Origin: Dipteris shenzhenensis
Lineage: Eukaryota; Polypodiophyta; Polypodiopsida; Gleicheniales
DNA length: 64,000 nucleotides
Assembly (NCBI GenBank): GCA_047967505.1
Contig: CM106539.1
Reading direction: 5' to 3' (one strand)
Shown here: positions 47,947-59,660 of the stretch, piece by piece
How the letters are laid out: the number at the start of each line of letters is the position of its first letter
How positions within the stretch are numbered: position 1 is the stretch's first letter
Made by a program: the position numbers and the translations under genes
The notes under the pieces: model-generated
What the model was told of the DNA's origin: nothing
The model's input: only the letters and a program-made list of their open reading frames with translations
The model's database searches: none

Positions 47947-50900
47947 CTATAGATCCATTTCATCTTCTCCACTATCAATACTGCTTCCCTGACGTCTGCT
48001 CAAATGACGTCCTCCACGGTGGACAAGAATCTCTTCTTCTTCTTCACTGTAATTGCTAGCAGCCTCCTCACTCAAAGGGGACAGTGCCCGTTCATGATCC
48101 TCTTCTGATACTGCTGTGGCTTCTCCTGACCTGTCTTCCCTATTGTGGCGATTTCTTGCCCCATATCCCTTGGACTGTACAGCAAGTCGCCTCCGGCGTC
48201 TAGCCTTGCGCTTGCCTTTCGGCACCTCCTCTGGAAGACTCATATCAATATCGTTCCCACTATCAGAGGGTGGCCAGCATTCACTTCCATCCACTTCAAC
48301 TTCTTTAGGAGATTTTGTGGACTTATGATCCTCCCCTTCATCATCATGAATGAGACCTCTCACTTCCGCTTCCTCTGCATTTTCAGATTCAACAGCTACA
48401 ATAGACTCGGGTCTTCGCCTTTTTCGGCCCACATTTGTCTGTCCAGGAGATATGACAACAAAAAACTGTTCTTAAGCTTGGAAGAAGATAAGCCAAAATG
48501 GCACAGCTCTATATCGTTTTTAAAACCAACATGAAGGAAAAACATTTTCCACAAAGATGTTGTACAAATCTTCGCCCCTAGTGATTCTTTACCTTGGGCC
48601 CCCTGTCAATGAGATGGGACCAAGCTGATCGATTCCTTAAACAATCAATCACAGCCTGTCGATGGCTTGTATAGGCATAACGTTCACCATTGTGCTTCCG
48701 AAGTTTGGGCCAATGCTGCACACCAAAAACCGAATATAAAAAACCAGATATGAATGGTAGCAGGTCTGATCATCCCATGAAGTCCTTGGAAACAAACTTA
48801 ACTTCACAATCAATAGAAAGGTCCACCTTGGTTACCCATGCATTTTAGACTTTGCAAATGATAAATCCAACTATGTTCTTGCACTGAGGTTAGGCAAAGT
48901 ATACAAAATTGATGCTTTTCTCACATAGAATAGCAAGATTATGAGATTAAAACTCACAGGAAGTACTGCCTCACAAATATAATCGTAAGAAGCTTGATGA
49001 CCCTTTTCATTAAGAATCTCCTCTATAAGGCCTACAACAAAACAATTAGAATCGCCACAGATAAATCAGTTGAAACTGTCCAGCAACATATGAAGTGCAA
49101 ACCCAAGCTACCAAGAGAGAAAATCACCTGGAAGTGTGAGGATATTATCAGCTGAGCCCCTTCTCTCTCCATCATTTGAGTCATTAGCACCTGACAGATC
49201 ACTTGCTAAATGGCCTTCCACAATTCCCAGCCCAGGTGGGAGATGCCTACTAACATCCGCTGTCATGGTCAAGGCTGCCTTTTGTGTATTGCAGCCATCA
49301 GCTACATCTTTATCTTTTCTAGTCCCACCATGTGCCAGAGTGTCATCTAGCTTTTTGCTCCCAAATGCCTCAGGTTTGGGTACATCATCAGCCCCACGGG
49401 AGCTTTCTCTAGAAGAATCGTCTCTCATCCTCCTCCTAGAGATCTGAGAGCAAAAGAAGACCAAAGGTAAAAAGTGGTATTTCTTGAACTCAAAAAACAT
49501 TAATACCGAGCCTCCCACAGATCCAACAAAAAACTATTTTAAGTCAGTTGAAATCAGCCAAATAAGAGCTTAACTGAAAAAAAAGACAGTCAAATACATT
49601 CATCGACTAAGACGTCTAAATGACAGAGACAAATAAGATAGAGATGTCTACATACTGAATGATGTTCCTTCTGGCTTGCATTAGAAGCAACCGGCACAGA
49701 AACCCCAGCAGGTCGCTTAGCAGAATGGTATGAAGCTTGCACCACAGAAAGTTGCTGGGGAGCTGTAACAGTTTGTCTCACCCTAGCCACACGGGGTACC
49801 CGTGGAGAGCTATTCAGCTCCTGATGCAGTAATAATGCAAGCTGTAAAAACATGGCAGTCACAATGAGTAAATGATACTGCATCATTAATGACAAAACCC
49901 TAGAAAAAGGCACTGATCATTTAGTTCAAAACCAGAACGAGCAAAAGACTGTGCACCGCCTACCAAAACACAACCATATGTTTCTAAGACGAGGGCACCA
50001 TACCTCTTCATCATTTAGTACTGGTGCTGCCGCACTTGTCACTGGCAATTGTCGATCTGGGATACCCGCAGGCTGCTGTGGTGGTGGCACAGTTGATGTC
50101 TTTAAGACTGAAGCTCCAGATACCGTACTTGACTTTTCACTTTTATGAGGCATGCTAGTTAAAACTGACTTTGAAGGTTGTTTAGCATGGAGCAAGCTTG
50201 GCTGCTCTGGCACCCCAGATTCTTGCTTAGCAGTTTGGCCACTCTGTTTTGATGCGAGTAAAGTAGAGGCTTTTGGATGGGAAGGAATCTTTGCAGGAGC
50301 TGGGAGAGGTATCGGCTTCCCCAAAACTGTCGCTTTACTGGCATTATTCACTGGAACTTTTGCCATATCTTTACTGGTGTGCCTTGGAGATGACATCGCC
50401 AATTCACTAGCATGCCCCTCATGTGCAACTGCAACTGCTGCTACTGCAGTCTTTGTGATTGTACTTCCAACATCCACTTTTTTGGTATCAATGGCACTAT
50501 TCGTGCGAGATCTGTGTTTGGCTGATGTAGAATTTTTTGCAGATACATTAGATGGGGAATCAATTGCTTTAGCTGCCAAAGAAGCATGACCCTTACTCGT
50601 AGATGCAACTGATGAGCCAAGGGTCACTTTAGAAGCAGGCACTGGTTGAGCGAGGACCACATTGCCAGTCCTCTCAGCTGGCGGTGATACAGAACTCAAC
50701 TTTGTGACACCCTGCTGCTTGGAACTGACTCCAGGACAAGATGATGTTGGGGATGATGACAGATTTAAACTCGATGACCTCAAAGGTGCCGTCTGCGTAG
50801 ATAAAGGACTAGTGTTTGGGCTTTCCTCAAAATGTGGATGGCCCGCTACACTCATGGAGACAGAAGATTCTTGCTGGAAAACCTGCTGTGCTGGCGAAGA

Positions 50901-53900
50901 TTGAGTTACTTTTTCCTGGTCGTGAGCCTTGGTCTTGAGATCTTTATCTGGCTCATCATGGGCTGACAATTGCTCATCAACTGAATAATACAACAATTCT
51001 TCCACGTGCTGCTCAGTTAATTGATTGTGACCTGCTTGTTCCTCGTCTGAGGAACGTGCTGCATTTGCAATTGAACTATGCCTTTGATGATTGCTTTTAA
51101 TACCTTTCAAACGATTCTGCTCTGGATGCTTGACTGTATTCGGCTGAGATAGGCTATGTATCTCAGTAGAAGCTGGCTGTTTTTGTGCCAAGTTTGGCTG
51201 TTTCATAGGGATGATGCCTTCTTCATGCGCAAGATGTTTCCCTGGTTGGACAGGATGGCCTTGACTACGGTGCTGCATTGATGTCGACAAGCCCTCCTGC
51301 AAAAGTAGTTTGACCAGGTAAGAAATCTCTGCACCTTCTACCCTGATGGTGGACTTCAAAGTTCCTGCCTTTATAATTTTAATATTTTACAATTTGATGA
51401 ATCCAGGAGCACGTGTAACAGACAGTGCAATTGATAAACTGATGATAGTTGCCCATTCATAAAAGGCGTAACCTTCTACAATATCCATAGAGACTTCTTC
51501 AGCACCCACTCGCGTAAACAGATGTTCTCATACAAGGACACATCAGAACATGCTTGAAGACAAATGCAATGGCTACCAAACAAACCAAAACATGAAGCAT
51601 AATCCAAACTTTTAAAACAAAAGGAGATACTAACTAGGTATGTGGATCAGCCTATCACATGAGGATGTGCAACGTTGTCAGAGAGGGGGAGAGCTACTTC
51701 ACAGAAAGCCAGAACAGTCCCTAGCTTGCTGTTACAATCTCTGCAGAACAGCAGACTTTCTGCCCCTCTCCAGTAGGACAAGGGCTGGTTAAGATGAACA
51801 GGTGGCTCATACAGCATGGATGAGTTCACTATATGCTACAGCTGAACCTAACATTGACGAGTACAGGGCAAGATTAGTTGTCAACAACTATTCTCATCAA
51901 CTAGCGATAGATTCTTTGCCCCCACATCTAGGATGGCCATATCAGATGTGTTGTTTAATTGGCTGCTCATTTTGGGTGGAAAGTGCATCAGTTGGATATT
52001 AGAAGAGTCTTTCCCAATTGGCACTTGCAGGAAGAAGTGTATGTGAGTCAACCTGTTAGGTTTTGAGATGCCTGGTTAGAAACATAAAGTATGCAGACTC
52101 CATCAGGCAATTTATGGGCTGAAACAAGCCGCACGGACTTGGTATCAGAAGAAATTCACACATTTTTTACCAATCAGGGTAGGGTCTATAGAATAGTCCC
52201 ACTGAGAGTTCCTTCTATGTCGAGGACAAGGATTTTGTTGATTATCATCTGTATGTGGATGATATGCTGCTCATATGCATGAAGAGAGATGGCAGATTTC
52301 CAGAATGATCTTGAAGCTTTATTTGAGATGTCTGGTCTGGGGCTGTTACACTATTATTTGGCCATTCAGTTTATGCAATCAGATGAAGGCATTGTGCTCA
52401 ACAGTCGGAATACATTCAGGGACTGTTACAGAGGTTCAACTTTCAGGACTGCAAGCCTATTTCAACTCCCATGGAGCCAGAGTTCAACATTGTATGGCTT
52501 TAGATAAAAGTAGCCGTTACAAAAGAGCACAAGAATCAAGATACAAAAATAATTTTTTAGGCGCCCCCTATTTGGCTGCTCCAACAATACTCAAACCACT
52601 TTAGACATTCTACAAGGTTTTAGTACCTGGAAAAACTTCCCATTTCCTGAACATGGATCTGGCGGCTCATCAGTCACATCCTCCAACTGCTGCTTGATAC
52701 TTGCAACACAATTATTAAATCTCAACCTTTGTACAGTTTCTTTTGGGACTCCCAGTGTGCTCTGTAGAATTTCTTTAGTATTTTCCAGTGTGGTTTTGAC
52801 CTCAATACTGCCGTCATCGGTTAAAAGTTCCTTCTGTGGCAAAACATCTGCATCCAGAGCTGCTGAACTCACGTTGTTTGACGCCTTTGGATGGATAGAG
52901 CCTTCTCCCTCTTTCTGGTGATTGTGTGCTGCTTGGTGGAAACTAGCGTCAGCCACTGACCCATAGTTTGAAGGAGACGTGCCGAAAGGACCCTTCTCCC
53001 CTCTCTCATCACAGCCATCCTCAGCAAGGTTATCTCTGCTTGAATTCCTAGAAGAATCTGACGGTTTTGAACAATCAAGCCCAGGCAAAATCTCTGCTTC
53101 CATGTGGCCAGATTCTCCGCTTGTGTGGCCTACAAAAGACATACAGCCAATCGTTGAAACTTGCAGATAAAGTAAATCCGAAACCATCATTTACATTCAG
53201 GCCAACAGTTACAGGCAGGTATGAGGAGCAGAAACGTCAGGAGCTGAAGAGAGATGCGATGTCACGGAGACACCACTTGCCCAAAGGAAGCTCTACCAGT
53301 CAAAGGGCCATGACAATGTTCCTACTAATTACAACGCACCTAAAACAAGCGGCTGCCCAGTTCTCAACAACGGGATATTCATCCCAACCTCCAAACCGCT
53401 AACGATACCTGGGAGGATCAGCGTCAGCGCACGCAAGCGCTTGATCAATGCACGCACTGCAAATTTCGAAGGATTTATCCTTAGGAAGAAGAACTCACCA
53501 ACAGCGTCAGATTCGTGCCGTCCCAGCATCTCTACCTTCGAGCAATCGTTGCCAGTCTCCATGTCCTCGTCCGCACCATCCATAAAAGTCTGAACCGCAA
53601 GTTTCCTCATTGCTTTCGGATTCTTGGGAGCATTTCGAGAAGATCTAAGCGGAACTATAACCTCTTCCGACACCTTCTTGGCTGCGTCCTCAAGACCCTG
53701 AGAAGGGTCCATCGTATTTTTCACTCGTTTTCTGCACGCCGTATCCTTTTTTGCACTTTCATCCCTCCTCCGTTTACTGTGGTGCTGCCCTTTATCTTCT
53801 TTCAATGCAAGTACCTTGTGCCGATGCTTAGAATCCCTTCTAAGTTCGCGTTTGACCTGCTTCTCCTTGGGCAACTGATTGTGCTCCGTCAAGATTTCCA

Positions 53901-54522
53901 CTGCTTGTTGCATCTCTGCTTCCAAAGCCCTGTCCTCTTCAGGCTTCGCAGTCACGCTCCCGACAGCAAGATTATCGACCTGCCCATTTACAACGTCTCC
54001 GAGCAGAATACTCGTATTTAACTTGTTCTGTGACCATTCCGGGACTTCCTGATAGTTGAATCGAAACATCTTTGGCACGTAGCCGGTGTACTTCCACAAC
54101 TGGCGAGAAAATACAGGAGATACACCAACGAAGAGCCGAGCGTCTCCGCCTGGTATACCCTGGACATGAGCACGCTCTTCCATAGAAAGATCCGCAGGAG
54201 TCCGGAACGGGAAAAAGTCCGTCTTTTCGATGATCTTTTCCTCGAATGCCGGTGTTTTGCTGGGGAGCTCTACGAGCAGTTGCGCCACCTCCGTCTCCTC
54301 GGATTCCTTCTTCTTCTTGAATTTGCATTTGTCGCAGACATATGAAGTGTGCCCTTTCAGAATCCGGCAACAACTAGTATGTACCCAGACTCCACACTCA
54401 TCACAATCCACCATCTCCTCGCCATCGTCGAAATTGACACCACAAGGGCAATCTACGGTCCAAGACTCGTCCCCCCAGTCGTCCGATTCGGAGGTGGACG
54501 GAGGCTGAGTGCGGCCCTTCAT
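47947..54522 (-). CDS. PHD-finger protein, eight exons, 1336 aa
   Basis: Exons: 54522-53499, 53129-52627, 51296-50004, 49841-49656, 49443-49128, 49031-48958, 48715-48593, 48438-47947. All introns are GT-AG, phases agree, and the total is 4011 nt. Residues 24-66 are a C4HC3 PHD finger (C25, C27, C40, C43, H48, C51, C63, C66) in the CxCG-DDGEEM-CDECxVWxH form that in related proteins reads histone H3 tails; W46 could form the aromatic cage. Residues about 95-165 (VHVQGIPGGDARLF, WKYTGYVPKMFRF) are a conserved plant extension. The middle is Ser-rich and disordered. Residues 1108-1173 (EEILNEKGHQASYDYICEAV, HWPKLRKHNGERYAYTSHRQ) form a second conserved module, possibly a winged helix. A basic run (KGKRKARRRRR, about 1246-1258) suggests nuclear import, and the tail is acidic. 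The role as a chromatin reader is inferred. Intron 2 holds a copia remnant. No break is seen. Confidence 0.9.
51820..52500 (+). pseudogene. Copia RT remnant inside intron 2 of the PHD gene
   Basis: Plus-strand translation, in changing frames, gives YRARLVVNNYSH, LHQLDIR, LQEEVYVSQPVRF, AARTWYQKK, LYVDDML, FEMSGLGLLHYYLAIQF and LLQRFNFQDCKPISTPME, all in copia RT order including the YVDD box. Many stops and shifts mark an old fragment without LTRs. It lies antisense to the host gene, wholly inside the intron 52626-51297, and explains that intron's length relative to the others. It looks unlike the 4.4-15.5 kb family (EEVYVSQP against EEVYVEQP) and so probably belongs to another copia lineage. 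Confidence 0.85.
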
Positions 54523-55820
54523 GGAAAGGAAATTCTGTGCGAAGCCCTAATCTGTTCCGTACCGAGGGGAGCCCTGACCTAAACAATCCGTCAAAAACCA
54601 GAGCCACATAGGGAAGAATAACTCATCTGGGAGCAGTAGAGCGCTTGCAGGAGCGGAATTCATGAAATCAAACTGGTCTGAGCGGGTTGGAAGCGAATTG
54701 CCGACGTGAACGCACAAGATGGGATCGTTATAGACCGCAAAAGAAGGCCTGTTCCGAGAGACAGATATGGAGCTGAGATGTTTCGTGTATCCCCGCCGTA
54801 AACAGAGAATTTGAAGCGACCAGCATCGCCATGAGAGCGCTCAACACCGGAGGAGGAGGGAAAGTCTGGAAAGTGGAAGACGACATCAAAATGCGACATC
54901 CTTCAATGGTATGCTCACATGTCACCCGTTAACCGCTCGCGGTTTGGTTCACCCTCGGGTACATGTCAAACTTTACTCTTGACCTTCCCCGAGGATTCGA
55001 ACGAGGGCAGGCACACCCACTGCTCCTAGGGTAAGGGGGCCGGTACTATGGAGGGCTCACTTTTTAGCACTAATCCATGGCGGAAACGGCCTTCCTGAAA
55101 TAAAATTCACATTTAAAGCTATCGCAATCATCAGCTAGTGATAGGGAGCTAATTTTTATTTTCAAACTTTTCAAAAAAATTATGGAAGATAGAAATCTAT
55201 GAGTGCCAGAGCTTAGGTCAAGTGAGGGCCAGGTCAGGTGAGGGCCAGTACTAAGGCACTGTGTGTCCAAAAAATGGTGAAAGGAGAGCTTGACACACCA
55301 TCTTTTTCTATGAAGAGCATTGGGTGGCCCCTGCCTCCTTATTGGGGGGGTTGATGACATTTTAAAGGCACCCGCCTCTTTACTGGCCCCTTTACCCGTG
55401 TTTACAAATTTAGAGAAAATTTCTTTGTGAAGTCACATAGGCTCTCGAGGCCTCTACACTCACAATGTATCTCGTGCATGCCATCTAGACCTGACACTGC
55501 AGATGTAGCAGATCTTCACAATGAGGTCACTGGGCCTACCATCCCCTAAAATAAATCTTGGAATTATTCAAAATGACTTGTTCTTGCCTACCGAATTCCC
55601 TCTTTGCAACTGAAAGCTCTTAAATCACCTTGCCTTGGTGCTTCTTCATCATGTCTATTTCTCCTTTACACTTCATTCACTTTCACTTCGATAATCACTC
55701 TACGCATGACACTATTCCTAAGGCTTTGTTTACTGCATGTTGATTGTGCCCCTGTGGAGAGGTTGGCTGTGAGCCATGTTACAGCATTATGGGCATCATT
55801 GAGCTTTTCTTGAGGGCATG
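54523..55820. promoter_or_regulatory. 5' flank of the PHD gene
   Basis: The first 400 bases above the start codon are GC-richer and probably hold the minus-strand 5' UTR and promoter. Neither TATA box nor start site could be fixed. Above about 55.0 kb the sequence becomes ordinary intergenic DNA, with AGGTCAAGTGAGGGCCAG-like direct repeats at 55214-55250. Confidence 0.4.
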
Positions 55821-55824
55821 CTAT

Positions 55825-56312
55825 CTTAGCTCTATTTTTCTTGGCAGTTTTGAGGATTGTCTGCGTGGCTTCAATTCATTTCTGTCAAGGCTCAGCAACA
55901 AATCTCTCAGGATCAACCAGATTTCACAAATCTGTCCTTGAATAGTCTTTAAAAGGAAAAGGCTCAGATTAGCCTTGAACCAAGATGGGGACTTCCTTCT
56001 TATCCAAATCACATTTTAATAGAACGGACATCAAAGAAGAAAAAAATTGTGAGCTCACCTTGTCGCCCTTAGTCAGCAACTCCTCAAAAGCATAACATCT
56101 ATCTAGTCTTGCTTCCCTCCTATGTTCACCAATTTGTCGATTCGTCCAAGTGAAAATACCTTGAGTTTTTTCATATCTACAAGATGGAGAGCATCCTTTA
56201 GGTTTTCCCAAGCCCATCATTTAGCTCTTCTAGTGACTATCCCGTTTCCAAGACACCTATCTTTTCGGTCCTCCACCATTTTAAAATCTCCTAGCAATAC
56301 CACGTTACCTCA
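55825..56312 (-). pseudogene. LINE endonuclease remnant
   Basis: The minus strand reads GNVVLLGDFKMVEDRKDR, then WAWENLKDALHLVD, GIFTWTNRQIGEHRREARLD and RCYAFEELL, with frame changes. This is the C-terminal half of a LINE APE-type endonuclease: a G-D-F-N box, T-W-T-N and the A-R-L-D-R motif. The N of G-D-F-N is K here. Stops and shifts show decay. The frames continue weakly to about 55825 into the linker before the reverse transcriptase. It is in opposite orientation to the LINE RT piece at 43.9 kb, so the two are separate insertions. Confidence 0.78.
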
Positions 56313-56409
56313 TAAACCTCTTTAATGATGCCATTCTTGTACTAACTGATGCTCCTCCTCTACCCTCATCATGCTTAGTGGAGAAGTACACTCTTCTTCT
56401 TCTTTTTGA

Positions 56410-56430
56410 GGGGGGAGGAGGGGGGGGGGG
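56410..56430. repeat. G-run
   Basis: G-rich run GGGGGGAGGAG followed by ten more Gs on the plus strand, with a T-rich sequence before it. Low complexity. Confidence 0.85.
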
Positions 56431-56537
56431 TTTTAATGATATAAGGGGCTGGTAAGGGCCAAAAAAAGGGGGGACCAGTACAAAAATGGGCACACACCCA
56501 CCACTTGCGCCATGATGAGTAGGGATCGCACCTATAG

Positions 56538-56574
56538 GTGGAGAGAGAGAGAGAGAGGGGGGGGTGGGGGTGGG
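56538..56574. repeat. (GA)n followed by G-runs
   Basis: A short GA repeat leads into runs of eight, five and three Gs, each separated by one T (56557-56574). Four or more G-tracts can be drawn from this, so a G-quadruplex is possible. Confidence 0.8.
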
Positions 56575-57065
56575 ATGTTTGGTTTTTCAAATGCAAAAAC
56601 ATGAAAAGAATAGAGAAAAAGAACACTAGATAATGCATGAAAAGGAGAAAAGAAAGCAGTGCACTAAGAGAAGAAGAGAAGGCAATACGAGTGATGGAAT
56701 TAAACAAAGGAGGAGGAATTAGAGCACTATGGTAATGGAGACCCAAGCAAAGGAATAGGATGCCATAGCCTTGAGCTCGAAGGCTTGAAAGATGGGGAGA
56801 ACGCCATAGCTCTAGAGCACAAGAGCTCAAAGATTATGCAAAAACCCTTTTACTAAAGACGACAAATCAAAAAGTTATCAAAGCACCCAAATTACAAAAA
56901 TAGAAAATCAAAGAACGCAATTGAAAAGCATGCAAGTTTGGGAGGGAAGTGTAGGTATTCTCTTCTCTCAGGGCATTATCAAGCAGGAGAATGAGGACAA
57001 GTACCCACACTTTCAGAATCTTGAAAATTCAAGGCTGCATTGGGCAGGGGGAGAGAAGGCTGCAG

Positions 57066-57066
<1 letters not shown>

Positions 57067-57114
<48 letters not shown>

Positions 57115-57238
57115 AATGCACCATTTGACTTTTAAAAACTGAGTTTTAAAGACTAAATGCGTTAGTTTTTGAAACTCAATCGGTGTGTATTTTTTGTAAA
57201 GCTCAAATGGTGTGTTAGTTTTTAAAGGTCAAATGGTG

Positions 57239-57312
<74 letters not shown>

Positions 57313-57313
57313 T
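57067..57313. repeat. Fold-back inverted repeat with microsatellite arms
   Basis: A 24-bp arm at 57117-57140 (TGCACCATTTGACTTT and on) is matched by its inverted copy at 57217-57240 with one mismatch. Outside the arms lie (AG)n at 57067-57112 and (TC)n at 57242-57291, which are also complementary. The whole could form a hairpin of about 70 bp with a 76-base loop. A short (AC)n follows. The loop has further partial copies of TCAAATGGTG. Confidence 0.9.
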
Positions 57314-59170
57314 AGGTAGCCATGTACACATTCAAATGCACACCTCAAATTATCTCAACTTCAGCGTGTGACATGAATATTGAAACATGCCCCAAGTCAA
57401 TTTACATGGGATCTACTCTTGTAATGAATAGTGCAAGAAAGAGAAGAAAGAAATCAATGACCTACTGACCTTCAAGATAATTCCTTGCGAAGAGGTTAGC
57501 CCCTCTACTTGCCATGCACAAACAATGGCATTGTTTTGAGCACTTGCAATGTTAAATTGGAAGATAATCCAATTGCATACTTATGTTAGGGTGGAAAAGG
57601 ATCCCATTGCATACTTATGTTGGGAGGAACTAACAAATTCCCTTAATCCAAACATCAAAACAAAAAATATTTTTTGGTTGTTGAGACGAAAATGAAGTTG
57701 GGAATGTCTTTGTGCCAGTCCCGATAGGGGAAGAAATTGTCTATCAACATAAGCCTCAGACGTAGTTTTAAGCCATGCCATTCATCTCAATATTTTGAAA
57801 GCGATGGTTTATGCCAGGTCTCATGGGTTTCTAAACCTAGAAGTTAGTTTCTATGGAAATGACTTTCCCTCATATTGCACCCTGTAATGGATGAGACTTT
57901 TTGATACTTCTTATACCCCGTGTCAAGCCGTAGGAAGTCATCAATGTCATAATAATTTCCATCAAAATAATATATTGCAGTGGCTTCTCATATCCATCCA
58001 GGTTGAAAAATATAACACCGCTCAATCCTCTCCTTAGTCTAAAGCTCTTAACAGAATTCAAGGAATACTAGCCGGTGGGGATGTCTATCGGAGGGTTAAG
58101 GGGCATCCGCCAGAAGGCACGGGTACATTCTAAAGTACCTTGGCCACTAGAAAAGAAGAACTAAACCTTGAAGGATTTATACACAGTGCGCCAAAAGCAT
58201 AGTTGCTCCAGGCACCTAGTTGTCGTGAAGGATTGAGGTAGAGGTGGGTAGCCACACTACTGGTACCCACACTTGACCATTTTTGTCTCACCATTCAATC
58301 TACTGATTCAAATAGCAGGCATAAAGGCGACCTTGCTCAACAAGTGGGGATGTGCATATCTGCAAAGTGGCTCCACCATTAAACACTAGCACAACCTGGC
58401 TTTAATGTGATAATCCTCAACATTCACATTAATCCTCAACATTCTTTGCATCGACCATCTTGCGCCCTCTCTCCAACCCTTTGATTGTGAATCAATGCCC
58501 CAATCCATGTCTTCTTGACGTTCCTTCTTGTTTCTAGACAGGATATCTTGACCAATAGTTTTTTGTGTGTCTCACCACAAAAGAAAACACATTGTTCTGT
58601 GTTTCTCAACACAACCAAACCACACATTGTTTTGTGTGTTTCTGAGCACACAATACAATATAGTGATTTGTGTTTTTGAACACACAACACCAAACATATT
58701 GCATTTGTGACATGAAAACCAGAAGGTCTTGATCTTCCAGATTCAAGGAGAGGAGCCGGAGTTCCCATTTCTAATTCAGAAAGCCAAGAGTGCTACCTGA
58801 CCCCCCACCAGGGGTTGCTCCTCCACCAATGACTCGCCTTGGTTGTTGATCTTCCAGCAATTGCGTGTGCAAGCAAGACAACCTCGCTCTAAGAAAAGAG
58901 TAGAGCGAGAGTGGGGACTGAGGGGGTCAATGCGGGCTTGTTTGAAATGATGAGGCATGAGTTGGTTTGCCTTATCTGCAAGTCTAGAGAACAAGAAAGA
59001 AAGGGAAGGGAGCAACACATGTACTAACTCGAAGAGGAGAAGGCATTGGTGGCATGGTGCTTTGGAATGCAAGAGTCAATATGAGGCATTATAGTTTATG
59101 ACTTGATTCTGAAAGTGGCCACCATATGCCAAACCCGGTACACCCCATTCACAAATGGAGTCCTTAGCAA
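57314..59170. other. Intergenic, no gene recognised
   Basis: No domain seen. A 20-bp phrase, TTGCATACTTATGTT, is duplicated at about 57572 and 57606. A degenerate short repeat lies at 58550-58690 (listed separately). Confidence 0.5.
58550..58690. repeat. Degenerate short tandem repeat
   Basis: Words such as CACATTGTT, TGTGTTTCT and AACACA recur about four times with a spacing of 40-55 bp. On the minus strand this gives a repeating ETHK-like pattern in a 110-codon frame (58768-58436) that has no known domain. Confidence 0.5.
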
Positions 59171-59174
59171 AAGT

Positions 59175-59660
59175 TGGTGGGTTGGCTTCCACAAAAGGCA
59201 TCTAGAGCTAGCCCTCTGAGTTGTAGGACAACTTGATCACTCAAGAGAAGTGAGCCTCAATCCTGAAATTGTTGCTTCATTCCATGACAATTTGGGGACA
59301 ATGTATAATCTACACCAATACCCATCTCATAACATATGGAATACTGATGAGATAGGGGTGCAAGGCTTGAAAGACCGAGGAATGAAAGTGCTTGCTAGGA
59401 AAGGTTCAAGGCAAGTATATGGGCTAAGACCTAATTCAAAGGAGTGTACAATCGTTTGCTGTGTGAACGGGATATGGCCCTTCAATAGAGAAGCTTTATG
59501 TTTTGATCACATGCCATGTAGTAGCATTCAAGTTATTGTTATAGAGCCCAACCCGCCATTACAGACAGCTTCAAAAGAACAATCAGAACCCGAGGAAGAC
59601 CAAGTATTGTTCGAGGAGGATATCAGTCTAATTTCATGCACAACAGGGAGACGTCGATAA
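59175..59660 (+). pseudogene. Pogo/Tigger-like DDE transposase, internally deleted
   Basis: In one frame from 59175 the sequence reads WWVGFHKRHLELAL, a stop, then REVSLNPEIVASFHDNL, NIWNTDEIGV, KVLARKGSRQVYGL and CTIVCCVNGIWPFNREALCF. The first part fits the end of a CENP-B-type DNA-binding domain (W-x-x-x-F-x-x-R-H). NTDEIGV carries the first catalytic Asp of the DDE-1 domain, and GIWPFN is the phrase that normally ends the domain. The jump from CCVN directly to GIWPFN removes the second Asp and the third acidic residue, so this copy cannot be active. The single stop (TGA, about 59217) is the only other break up to the end at 59660. Terminal inverted repeats were not located. Confidence 0.75.

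Noticed and set aside
50152-50589. 145-codon frame on the plus strand inside the PHD gene
   Set aside because: Shadow of exon 3 of the minus-strand gene, whose phase and splice sites are convincing.
53515-54021. 168-codon plus-strand frame and 133-codon minus frame at 53972-54373
   Set aside because: Both overlap PHD exon 1 in other frames; exon 1 has a clear PHD finger.
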